NCBI GenBank assembly: GCA_949317995.1
Contig: OX439045.1
Coordinates: 8,168,174 to 8,232,173 of the forward strand
DNA length: 64,000 nt
Direction: 5' to 3'
DNA from: Acholoe squamosa
Lineage: Eukaryota > Annelida > Polychaeta > Phyllodocida > Polynoidae
The position numbers were made by a program, and so were the translations under genes. This document shows positions 42,330 to 52,819 of this stretch, one piece after another. Below the pieces are notes generated by a model, which made no database searches, was not told where the DNA came from, and was given only the letters and a program-made list of their open reading frames with translations. Positions within the stretch are counted from its first letter, which is position 1. Each line of letters opens with the position of its first letter.

Positions 42330-43055
42330 AAAGCCGCTGCCACGACGACTGCAGTATGCATTCAGACCAAACCAACGGCTGCCGGGCGCCGAGGTGTGTG
42401 TATTGATGGTCTATTGGTTAGAATAAGGTTAGAATAGCATTATAATTATAGATGACTGCAGAACGCGTTCAGACCAAACCAACAGTTGGCGGGCACTGTG
42501 GTGTGTGTACAGATGGTCTATTGGTTAGAATAAGATTAGGATAGCATTATAATTATAGAAGACTGCGGAACGCATTCAGACCAAACCAACGGCTGCCGGG
42601 TGCCGAGGTGTGTGTATTGATGGTCTATTGGTTAGAATAAGGTTAGAATAGCATTATACTTATAGATGACTGCAGAACGCGTTCAGACCAAACCAACAGT
42701 TGGCGGGCATTGTGGTGTGTGTACAGATGGTCTATTGGTTAGAATAAGGTTAGGATAGCATTATAATTATAGAAGACTGCGGAACGCATTCAGACCAAAC
42801 CAACGGCTGCCGGGTGCCGAGGTGTGTGTATTGATGGTCTATTGGTTAGAATAAGGTTAGAATAGCATTATACTTATAGATGACTGCAGAACGCGTTCAG
42901 ACCAAACCAACAGTTGGCGGGCATTGTGGTGTGTGTACAGATGGTCTATTGGTTAGAATAAGGTTAGGATAGCATTATAATTATAGAAGACTGCGGAACG
43001 CATTCAGACCAAACCAACAGCTGCCGGGCGCCGAGGTGTGTGTACCGATCATGTA
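42330..43055 (+). repeat. Dimeric satellite: ~107-bp monomers in a 214-bp higher-order unit
   Basis: Type A monomers (ACCAACGGCTGCCGGG) start at 42377, 42591, 42805 and 43019, exactly 214 apart. Type B monomers (ACCAACAGTTGGCGGG) lie between them. Both share GATGGTCTATTGGTTAGAAT and ATAGCATTATA. Homogeneity of the dimer shows expansion after the two monomers diverged. Confidence 0.95.
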
Positions 43056-43876
43056 CACACACACACTATGGCAGGCTTCGAGTCCCGGGGAGGGGGAACA
43101 ATTTTTGTTTTCAACTTGAATCTATTGATATTCTATTGATTATCTATTGATATCATGTAATAAAATAAGTAGTCAATGGATAATTCATGACTTGTGTGTG
43201 TTAGCAAAGGATAATTATCCATTGATTACTTGTTCACCATCCTAAATAGAGTAAGGCAAGCAGAATACTATCTGACCTTTGCACTGGATTATGGGGTAAA
43301 TCCCTTCGTTCCCTCTATACCAGATGGGGCGCATCGGGGCAATGTATGCACAATTCATTATTCAATTCTATATGATGTAAGCTGCCTATAGACAAAAAAA
43401 TGAACTTTCTAATGACTTTACCTAAAGAGTAGTGACCAACCTTAAGTACGCTAGTGAGTATGCATTACTCCCAGTCAACTCTCACGCAGAATGATGACTT
43501 ATTACCACCATCACCAACATGGAGCTCACTTACTGCATGAGTATGTGTCACTCTGGGTCAATTCTGCGACTCCTATGGCTTATTCCCCTCACTCCCAGTC
43601 TATTTTATTACCCCTCTCCATATTCACCAATATGACCAAGGTGAAGGTCATACATGAAATACGGACTGCAATTCAAATACGGGACAATTATCATGAAATG
43701 TGGCATATAAATCGTCCATATGATGACCAAAATTTAAATATATGCTGCCCCTACCCAGGAGGGTGTTTCACCATATTTGAACATATATTCCTCTGCGGCT
43801 CCGGAATGAATGACGATAAGAGACATGAACTTTTGCCCCTAGAAAACATACATAGGTGGCCAAAGCCCAACAAACA
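43056..43876. other. Intergenic DNA
   Basis: Starts with an ACACACAC run and a B-box-like GCTTCGAGTCCCGGGG at about 43074-43089. A 144-codon frame at 43491-43925 runs into a MITE and is not believed. Confidence 0.4.
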
Positions 43877-44142
43877 CAGGAGGCCATTTCTTAACACACT
43901 ACGACTGATGTCCTTTAAATCGTAGTGAGAACCTAACAATTTGGCCTTAACAGTACCATGCACTATTAGTCCCTAATGTATGCACCAGTACGACTGCCCT
44001 ACTCAACCTTAGGTAATTACTGCATAGCTGCTGATCGTAGTGAGCAGTCGTAGGGCAGTTCCTACGATAGCCTGGCTTATTCATTGCATTTTCAAATCGT
44101 AGTGGCTGTGTGTAGTCGTAGTAAATTGAGAAATGGCCTCCA
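43877..44142 (+). mobile_element. MITE family III, copy 3
   Basis: CAGGAGGCCATTTCTTAA ... TTGAGAAATGGCCTCCAG with CACTACGACTG and CAGTCGTAGGGCAGTTCCTA inside. Confidence 0.85.
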
Positions 44143-44164
44143 GACCTTTTGCCCCAATTAATAA

Positions 44165-44430
44165 TACCTCAGTCTTTCAGCCACTTGGATATCCTTTAGT
44201 TTGTGAGAATCGTAATTGTCACTGATGTATTTATAAGAGTACTGGAAGGAAGCGCCAATCCCCATATATGTGTTAATAACATGTAGGGGTAAAAATGTTG
44301 ACAGGAAGGTAGACTGTGTGATGAATAATTTCCCTCAAGTCCAGCTGTATCACACAACTTCTTATACCTGGCAGAGAAACCATCATGGGTGTAAGGAAAC
44401 AAAGGAGCATCTTGTTCCAGATTAGCGGTG
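44165..44430 (-). pseudogene. Relic of a tyrosine recombinase (DIRS/Ngaro- or Crypton-type mobile element)
   Basis: FPYTHDGFSARYKKLCDTAG followed by LEGNYSSHSL resembles the stretch before the Arg of the recombinase box in eukaryotic tyrosine recombinases, and a WxS/Tyr-rich segment of the same kind follows. Only this short C-terminal region is present. It is an old, broken fragment. The parent element cannot be named more closely. Confidence 0.5.
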
Positions 44431-44431
44431 G

Positions 44432-45475
44432 ACAGGTAGGGTAGGGTGGGGTAAGATGCCCTTAATCTACAACTGTGTCATTTCTAAGGAATTTATTGCT
44501 ACTTACGGAATATCTTATTCATTAATCAAAGGATGGAATAACATCATGTGCAAAAGCTTGTCAGCCCTGCCTTATAGAATGTTACGATAATGCATGTGTG
44601 AAAAAAAGTGGGCCTTTTACCCTATCATCTAGGGGTTGGGATAAAAGGCCAACAGCCTTTGGGGTAAATGGCCCACATGCACATAAAAGAGCATCATAAT
44701 TCGAATAAATACTCAATTCAAATTCTTATCATAAGAAAAGATACTAAAGATAATCTTCATAAGCTACGACTAAGATTTGAACATTGTAAATAACCTAAAG
44801 TAATGCTTTAGATATTTCATATTGAAGTTCGATCAAGGAATGACAGGGTAGGATAAGGTGAAATACCCTAATAACATGTAAATGAGCTAGTTCTTAGAAA
44901 ATAATTCCCAAATGATACATATTTCCCACAATAATCAAGGGATGGAACAAGGTATAATAATTGTGGAATAGGTTGTCAGCCTAGCCTTATGGAATATTCC
45001 AATTCAACGTTTGACAAAAAGCGGGGCATTTTACCCTGGACGTCGAAAGACGGGGTAAAAGGCCCACACCGATGAATCCGATGCTAAGATAATGTTTACG
45101 TAAGGGAAGGTGAATAAAATGTATCTTTATGGCCTACTCTTAACTCCTTTACCTTATAGCACCTCAGCTAATACTTTTAACCCCTTAACTTGCCATCCAA
45201 CAAACCATGTACATTTCAGGACCATTTTATCTCTAATTATAAATCTTAAATTGAACATGATGATCTTAACAGTTATAAAATATTGAATGTGTGATAACTC
45301 GACTATTTCTCTTCCAATCATAATGAAAACCTACAAAAGAGGTCTCCTTGAGGTAATCTTTACTTCCAGTTCTTAAATGGGTGCATACAACTACTACCTT
45401 AGACATGAGGGCTAAAGGGCCTTTTACCCCAAAGGGCATAGATCTTACCCCTTCTTACCCTAAGCATGGAGAACT
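44432..45475. mobile_element. ~1.05-kb element with GGGTAAGATGCCC-type ends and two internal tandem units
   Basis: The left end AGGGTAGGGTGGGGTAAGAT pairs, inverted, with ATCTTACCCCTTCTTACCCT near 45470. The interior holds two diverged ~410-bp units in tandem (44440 and 44850), each with GGGATGGAA.AA, TTGTCAGCC.TGCCTTAT and TTTTACCC/GGGTAAAAGGCCCAC phrases. No protein is seen. Confidence 0.65.
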
Positions 45476-45939
45476 CCACAGGGCCACAGGAGTGAGTCTG
45501 AACATCTGACAGGAATGACATTAATCCTCTTCTTATACTGACAAAATCTAAAAACTAAACACTTAAACATTGCCAACCTACAAACTTAAGGCAAAATAAT
45601 AAGTTGTGCAGGCCCACTTTGACTATTACAATGTGACCTGTGACAAAGACTCAAAGTCTAGAATGCCTAAAGCCAGGCCAACCATAAATATTATGATGTA
45701 ATTACTGATATAAAAAATGTCTGATGTTGTGAGGCTCGATTGGATGTGTTACTGAAGAATAAACTGTTAGTATGCCAGTAATAGTCACCAATGTTGATGA
45801 GATTTAGAGACATCCCTACAACATTCATTGCTAGCAAAGCTTCATGCACTGATATCTGCTGATTCTCACTATATATTGGGAGTTCAAGGGCTCTAATTGC
45901 ATCAGGGATCATTCCTTGAGGCCTTTTCTCCACTTCACC
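45476..45939. other. Intergenic DNA
   Basis: A minus-strand 88-codon frame (45957-45691) is not recognised. Nothing else is seen. Confidence 0.35.
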
Positions 45940-46133
45940 CATAAAAATACCCACCAAAATGAATACCCAAAAATGAAGTGCACCCTACAGGAATACCTGA
46001 AAATGAAGTGCCCCCCCCTATGGAAAAAAACCCAAAATAAATTGCCCCCCCCCCTACATGAATGATCCAAAATGAGCTGCCTCCCCTACCAAAATACCAT
46101 CCCCCGGCCATAAATAATAAACGTTCCCTAAGT
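45940..46133 (-). repeat. CATTATTTATGGC-type degenerate repeat, copy 2, inverted
   Basis: Reverse complement of the 37158-37345 type, with C-runs separating AAAATGAAGTGC phrases and ending GGCCATAAATAATAAACG. Confidence 0.6.
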
Positions 46134-46223
46134 GTTATTCAGTGTGCAACTGACAGCAAAGGACGTATATCTTTGTTGTACTTTGTTCTGTGCTGACAGT
46201 CAAAGGGACTGACAAGGAAAAAA

Positions 46224-46310
46224 TGGGTGTGGTTTCTGAGCATGTGTGCCTTCTGCACATGCATCGCGCAGAAGGCGCACATGCTTACGTATGTGGTTAT
46301 GCCACACCCA
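46224..46310. repeat. Imperfect 87-base hairpin
   Basis: TGGGTGTGG at the left pairs with CCACACCCA at the right, and AGCATGTGTGCCTTCTGC with GCAGAAGGCGCACATGCT (one mismatch), leaving a small loop. The size resembles a microRNA precursor, but a MITE remnant is as likely. Confidence 0.75.
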
Positions 46311-46805
46311 TCTGCCTGACCGCATGCTAGCGAGTACCCAGGGAGCCAAAGCCCCAAAATGGGGGTCTAGGGTGTTGGGTCTGCTGTTAAAGGTTGAGTG
46401 TTTTTTTTTTTATAACTAGGACCTATGGCAAGTTGATTCTACTTGGCCAACCTCGCTGGAAATCCACACTCTCTGCTTCTAATCAACTTAGAAACACAAT
46501 CTTAGACTCAAAATCAACAACCAAGAGACCAAGGAATCTATTTCCAAAAAGGTTGGAGTGGCCATTTTGAATATTTAATGATGTTGATGGCAAAAAATGC
46601 CCTCAATTTTCATAGGTGTCATCCTTTGAAGGTTAAAACCAATGTAAAGCACTATCAAATCAATATGATATATAATGATTGCATGCATTGGTGATACCTC
46701 TAAGATATTGGGAGCAGCCATCTTAAGTTTCTGATGAGATACAGCCTGCAACGGAGGATGTCACTGACAATATTGGAGATAGCTATGTTAGTCTGGCATT
46801 GGAAC

Positions 46806-47195
46806 TGTAGGGGCACGGTTTAGTAGTAGTGTTTATGGCTTACGGGTTGCCTAGGTTCCGAGTGGAGCGGCCTTTTGGGTTGAGAGCCTGGCAGCACCAC
46901 CCTCTGGGCTGCGTGGTTTAAACACGAGAGGTCGCCACCCAACCCCTGTGGCTATATAATAGCCGGGTCGGAACCTAGGACGAGGAGAATCCTCCCGGAT
47001 TCCATAAGAATAACATCAGAACGTACTGACTCCGAGACCTTACCTGGTAGTCATAAATCCGAGCTTTCCGAACAGCCTACGGAATCTATTTAGCTCCCTG
47101 TGACTTAGGATACTGAATAAAGACTTGTTGCCTTTTGAAACCGGATATCCTCGTATTCGTGATCCTTTCCGAACCATCGACGGTCATACATTACA
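46806..47195 (+). repeat. 5' LTR of the 46.8-57.2 kb Gypsy element
   Basis: 390 bp with TATATAATA near 46954 as a likely promoter. It is flanked on the left by GAAC and followed by one base and the primer-binding site. Confidence 0.93.
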
Positions 47196-47196
47196 C

Positions 47197-47211
47197 TGGT
47201 GCCGTGACCAG
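47197..47211 (+). promoter_or_regulatory. Primer-binding site of the Gypsy element
   Basis: TGGTGCCGTGACCAG matches the 3' end of a tRNA (..CACGGCACCA), identity not determined. The same 15 bases serve the left Gypsy element (2845-2831). Confidence 0.85.
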
Positions 47212-47231
47212 GATTCGGTTTTCAGAAGTGC

Positions 47232-50200
47232 GTGGCCCTGTCTGAACAAGACGAGAATCAATATCCGGAAGGTGAGTCCCCGGGAAGCCATTGTGCCCCG
47301 GGCCTAGCCTATCAGGAATATAGGGATCCATCTCGGAATGAGGCCGAGACATTGGATTCCGAAAGTGAGGTTTCTACGGTAGGGTTGGACGTTACAACCG
47401 ACGACAATCCGATAGCGCCGGCTAACCAAACCGCGCCTAACATAAGATCATCAGACTTATTGAGAGATGGGGATTTCAGTAGTCCCATCATTCTGGCCCA
47501 AGTACCCGGCAGTGAACCACGAGGACGGGGAAGAGATCCGATTCACCTTGTGCCATTAGCTGGTCAAGGAGTTTTTTTGAACCACCTAAATACGGCACTC
47601 CTTTCCAAATCCATTTTCAATCCCGGTGGATCCAGTCAACCGGCGGGGAGTTCCCGAGAGTCGCGATAAGAGTGTTTCCGAACCTAAGGAAACTATAGTT
47701 AAGAAGGATGAGAGTAGGCCATCTGGAAACCTAGATATGAAGAGTATGATGGAAAGTATGCTGAAGTCTTTCCGGGAGGACCTTGAAAGTCACCGGTATA
47801 GTAGGCCGAGGTATGATAAGTCCAGGATCAGATGTTATCGCTGTCAGAAAATGGGTCATGTAGCCTATGAATGCCGGGCTGCTGAGCCAGTTCCCCGGAA
47901 TATGTCGGCAGTTGAGGAGAATTAAGGAGGGTTGAGGATGCGGCGGATTGCTCAACCCGGAAACTAGTTGTATGCCAGAGTACTGTCCCTGATAAACCAT
48001 CTGATGAATCCGAAATGATTACACCCGGGGAGGGGGGATCCGAGATTGATCTCCTCGCCCCTCCTATGGCCGGGGACTCCAACAGAAGTGAGGACACTAA
48101 GTTAGTGACAAAGGAAAGTACGCGCGTTGGAGAAGAGGAAGGGTGGATAGAGGTATTCACACGTGTATGTGCGGCACACCTTCCCCCGACCCATCCATGT
48201 CTGGAGCATCTGAAAGACCATGGATTGGATCTCGGCATTTCGGAAGATTTTGATAGGTTTACCGGAAACCCTTCCCCCCTGGGAGGTAGGAGATGGTATG
48301 TGTCTGTTACGACCCAGGGTAGGACTGGGGAATTTTTGGTCGATACGGGGGCTAGTCACTCGATGATCTCCAATAAATTTTACAGCCTCTTGCCGGACAA
48401 GAGTGAAAACCTAATAAAGGGGATAAACGCCTGTACGGCCGATGGGACCCGTATGCAGGTTCTTGGTAGAACATTTATGAAGGCATCAATTGGTGGGAAG
48501 GAGTTTGTTCTTTCTCCCACTATAGCCAATATGAACGATGACGGGATACTTGGATTGGACTTCGCGAGCCTATTTGAGGCCGAACTGAATCCATGTAGTG
48601 GAAAGTTGAGAATCCGGAAGCCCTACGATATCCAAGTGAAGTGTGTACTAAGACAGATAAGTGCTATAGCCAGCGTAGTGGATACGGTAAAGATACCCCC
48701 GGGTGTCTCCTGTGATGTACTCTGTACTTCAGATCGGAAACTGAAAGACCAAGAAGGTGTATTTGAGCCAGATGTGGTTCAATTAGCCAGCATTGGGCTA
48801 GAATCAGTAGACACTCTGGTAGGAAATCCGTTCTGGAATGTACTGCCAGTGATGAATCGAGGCGATAAGACCATCTATCTGCAGAAGGGATCCAGACTTG
48901 GGTCCATGACGTTGGTAAATGGAGTACGAGAGGACATTCGGAAACCCGAACATAAATTGTCAGGGAAAGAGAAAATGAATATGGAGTTGGGTAAATTAAT
49001 AGAGGAATCCTCCCTGGAGAGCAGTTATCAGAAGATGGAAGTTCGGAATCTGATACGGAAATATGAGGACGCCTTTGGCTACTCTGGTGGTCCTTTGGGC
49101 CGGAATGATAAGGTATTACACCACATCAACACCGGAGAGGCGGAGCCCTTTAAGATTCCGTATCGCCGATTGCCACTTAAAAAGAAAATCATTTGTGAAA
49201 ATGAAATAATAGATCAGTTGGAAAAGGGAGTGATTGTGCCTAGTACCAGTCCCTGGTCTAGTCCAGTCGTCATGACCACTAAGAAGGATGGAAGCATTCG
49301 CTTCTGTGTGGATTATAGGAAATTAAATGGGTTAACTAAGAAAAACTTGTATCCTCTGCCCAGGATGGATGAAACGTTAGATGCCCTGGGAGGGAATAAT
49401 TGGTTCTGCACCCTGGATATTCAATCCGGGTATTGGCAGATCGGAATGGAGCCCAAGGACATAGAGAAAACAGCGTTTTCCAGTCACCTAGGCCTATTCA
49501 AATATACGGTTATGCCCTTTGGGTTATGTAACGCACCTGCTACCTTCGAAGCGATGATGGAAACTCTCCTGAGTGATCTATTATGGAAGAAATGTCTAGT
49601 ATATCTAGACGATGTAATTGTTTTTGGAAAGACATTCCGTGGATGTTTGAATAATCTGGAAGAAGTGATCAAGAGGATAGTATCCAATGGATTACGTCTG
49701 AAACCTAAGAAATGTAAACTATTTCAGAAAGCCATTACTTACCTCGGTAGGATTATATCCACAGAGGGGATTAAAGCTGATCCGGAAAAAGTAGAGAGTG
49801 TTCGGGACTGGGAGAGGCCAAAAACTGCTAAGCAGGTACGATCTTTTCTGGGGTTCTGTAGTTACTACAGAGACTTCATTCCGGGATACTCTCAAGTAAT
49901 TTTTCCTATGCAGAGTATCGCCCATTGGACGCCTTGGAGAGTTCGGGAACCATTCCCATGGGGGAATGATCAGGAGGAATCTTTTAGGAAACTAAAATCC
50001 TTATTTAAGGACACCCTGGTATTAAAATACCCGATCCCTTCAGATCACTTCATATTGGATACGGATGCTAGTAATGACAGCATTGGAGCCGCACTATCCC
50101 AGGTCAAGGATGGTGTGGAAGTCCTGATCGCATTTGCTAGCAACACTCTGAATAAGGCCCAAGGGAATTATTGCACCACTAAGAGGGAACTTCTGGCTGT

Positions 50201-52210
50201 GGTGGTGTATAATAAGAAATTTAAACACTTTTTATGGGGATCTGATTTTACACTAAGAACTGACCATTCATCTCTCTGATGGCTCCTTAACTTCAAGGAT
50301 GCCGAGGGGATGATAGGCAGATGGTTGGCGCACCTTTCGGAATTCGGGTTGGAGCACAGCCAGATCCAACATAGGTCAGGGAAGAAGCACACCAATGTGG
50401 ATGCCCTATCTAGGAAGCCAATCCGGAAATGTGGTCGAGAGAGTTGTGGTGATTGCGGACAGCATAACGCCGTGATTGCTGCCGCGCATATGCCACTCCG
50501 GGACTATCCGGGAACTTTAATAGAATGGTCACCAGAGATCATTCGCGAGTTCCAGGGTAAGGACCCCATTACCAAGAAACTCCTGGAAACAGTTCCATTA
50601 GGAATCAAACCTGTCCGTCCTGCTATCAGTATGGAGAACAGGGAAATGAGAAGACTCCTAGCCCAATGGGCCGAGCTAGCGGTCAGAGACGGAATCTTAT
50701 GTAGATGGAAAATTAGTCCAACTAAAAAGATTCTTCAGATTGTTATTCCGAGCGCTATGCATCAGGATATTATGTATTATTGCCATGGCCACGTGACAAG
50801 TGGTCATTTCGGAAAGAGTAGATCTCTGGAAAGACTTACCCGGAGAGAATACTGGCCGGGAATGAGTGGAGATTTGCTAAGGTGGATCGCCACTTGTCCC
50901 GAATGTTGTAAGAATAAACCCAGGGAAGGGTTAGGAAAGAACCCATTGGTTCAGGAATTATTCGGGGTACGCTTCACCAGGATTGCAATTGACATCATTA
51001 GCGGGTTTAATACAACCCCTAGGGATAACACTTGCATGATGGTTGTTTGCGATTACTATACAAAATATAGGAAAGTATTCCCTCTGAAAGATCACAAAGC
51101 CATCACTTGTGCGGAAGCATTCGTGAGAGGTTGGGTGTTGCAATACGGGGTCCCCCTGTTGCTCCACAGTGATCAAGGAAGGGAATTTGAATCAGAATTG
51201 TTTCAGGAAATGTGCAAGTACTTAGCTATCTGCAAGACGCGCACTAATCCGTACCGACCCCAGTCGGAGGGCTTAGTAGAATGGTACAACAGAACCTTAC
51301 TACAAGTTCTGAAACCATTAGTGAATAAATATCAGGATGATTGGGATATCCAATGTGATTTCGTAGTGCATGCATACAACAGCACGGTGCATGCTTCTAC
51401 TAATTGCACTCCGAACATGTTGGTTTATGGTGAAGACATCATAATGCTGGCAGATCTAGTATTTGGGGTAATCGGAATAAGTCCTGAAACCCCGTGTTCG
51501 ATTATGTTTGTAGAATCCTTATGGGATAACCTTAAGAAAGCTTATGAACTAGTTCGGAATCAGTTAGAGAAATCAGCGAAATGGCAGAAAGTGGGCTATG
51601 ACACTGGACTGAAACCTAGATTTTTCAGGGTGGGAGATAGGGTCCTTAGATTCTATAAACCCCTTGATAGATTGAAAGTAGTGTCTAGCTGGGATGGCCC
51701 ACACGTCATAACTCAGATAATTTCGAAAAAACCACCTGCTTTATAAGAGATCTGTACAGGAATGTGCGACAGTGTCATGTCGAAGTATTAAGGCCGTACA
51801 GAGGTAGGGAGTTAGCTGAAGAAATGTACGGGATAGGCCCGAACATTATGGAATTACCAGAGGTTATTGACTTACCTGAACTAAGCAAATCTCCGGGTGT
51901 AGAGGATCGGAACGAAGATACGGAAAAACCTGTAAAGGAAGTAAAAAGAAATAAGAAGAAACCAAAGAGGATGCCGATGCTTGGCACCCGAAAGCGAAGA
52001 AAACGTAAGAAGAATGTAACTGAATCGAATGAGAATGATGCTAAGAATAAAAAAGTCTCGGCAGGAGTAGGGAAGGCAAAGCGGACCGGGAACCCAAAGA
52101 CTAGATTGGATCTCGGGAATGGAGCGGAGTCCCCCAATGCTAAAAAAAGAACTATTAAGGAAGGCGTTCGCCGTAGTGCTAGGATTGCTCAGAGAAGCGG
52201 TGTTACCTAA
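47232..52210 (+). pseudogene. gag remnant and pol of the Gypsy element (fossil)
   Basis: Recognisable parts: a CCHC knuckle CYRCQKMGHVAYEC at about 47837-47878; aspartic protease DTGASHSMIS near 48340; reverse transcriptase from about 49150 to 49750 with FCVDYRKLN, LDIQSGYWQI, MPFGLCNAPATFE and YLDDVIVFG; RNase H with DTDASNDSIGAALSQ near 50060; integrase with the His-His-Cys-Cys zinc site (about 50770-50920) and the DDE core ending HSDQGREFE ... EGLVEWYNRTL (about 50980-51300); and a GDRVLRFYKPL-type C-terminal domain near 51630, followed by a Lys/Arg-rich tail to 52210. The order protease-RT-RNase H-integrase is that of Ty3/Gypsy. The gag part is much shorter than in the left element. It is broken in several places. 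Confidence 0.9.
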
Positions 52211-52819
52211 ATAAGCCCGACAATAGATTCTAATAAGTATTGAATCCTGAAACACAACGATGTATAGTCCTGTTTTTGTGTGTGTTCGCACCTTTAAATG
52301 TTTGTGTTGTTACTCATTATGACAGAGATCGGTGTCAACTATGTTGACAGCACCTTCGGGATGCTCGTCAGGTTGTAATGAAACCACTCTAACCTGCTCT
52401 GTTGTCGGCTCCTCGAGGTTCCAGTGGGTAATGGACGGATTAATCCGACATATCAGCATAATGCTATACGTATTCTCCATGTGTACTCCAGATGATATCG
52501 AGCCGGGAAGACAATATGAGCTCTGACAGACCGTTTTGTTTACGGATGCGTGGAAAGCACGTGGCACCGCGTGACCTAATTACCCAGAACGAGGGTACGA
52601 CCCTTGACCCCGGGTTTGGGGTTTCTCGCGCGAGTTGACGCCATCTTGTTTAATCAAGCGTCTACGCCGAGGAAACTCGACGTGCTTGATTTTGCTCGGT
52701 AGCTTTTCCCTGCTGTAAGTGCAATACTCTGATAAATACGAACACTTACTAAGATTATAAGGTCGAGGAGTACGTTGAAGTACTGCTGGGCCCAGTCTAT
52801 GAGTCTGAACTCCGTCTAA

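Noticed and set aside
43491-43925. 144-codon plus-strand frame
   Set aside because: It runs into MITE family III and has no recognisable domain or splice signals.
51775-52291. Minus-strand frames of 120 and 136 codons
   Set aside because: They are antisense shadows of the Lys/Arg-rich tail of the Gypsy pol region.
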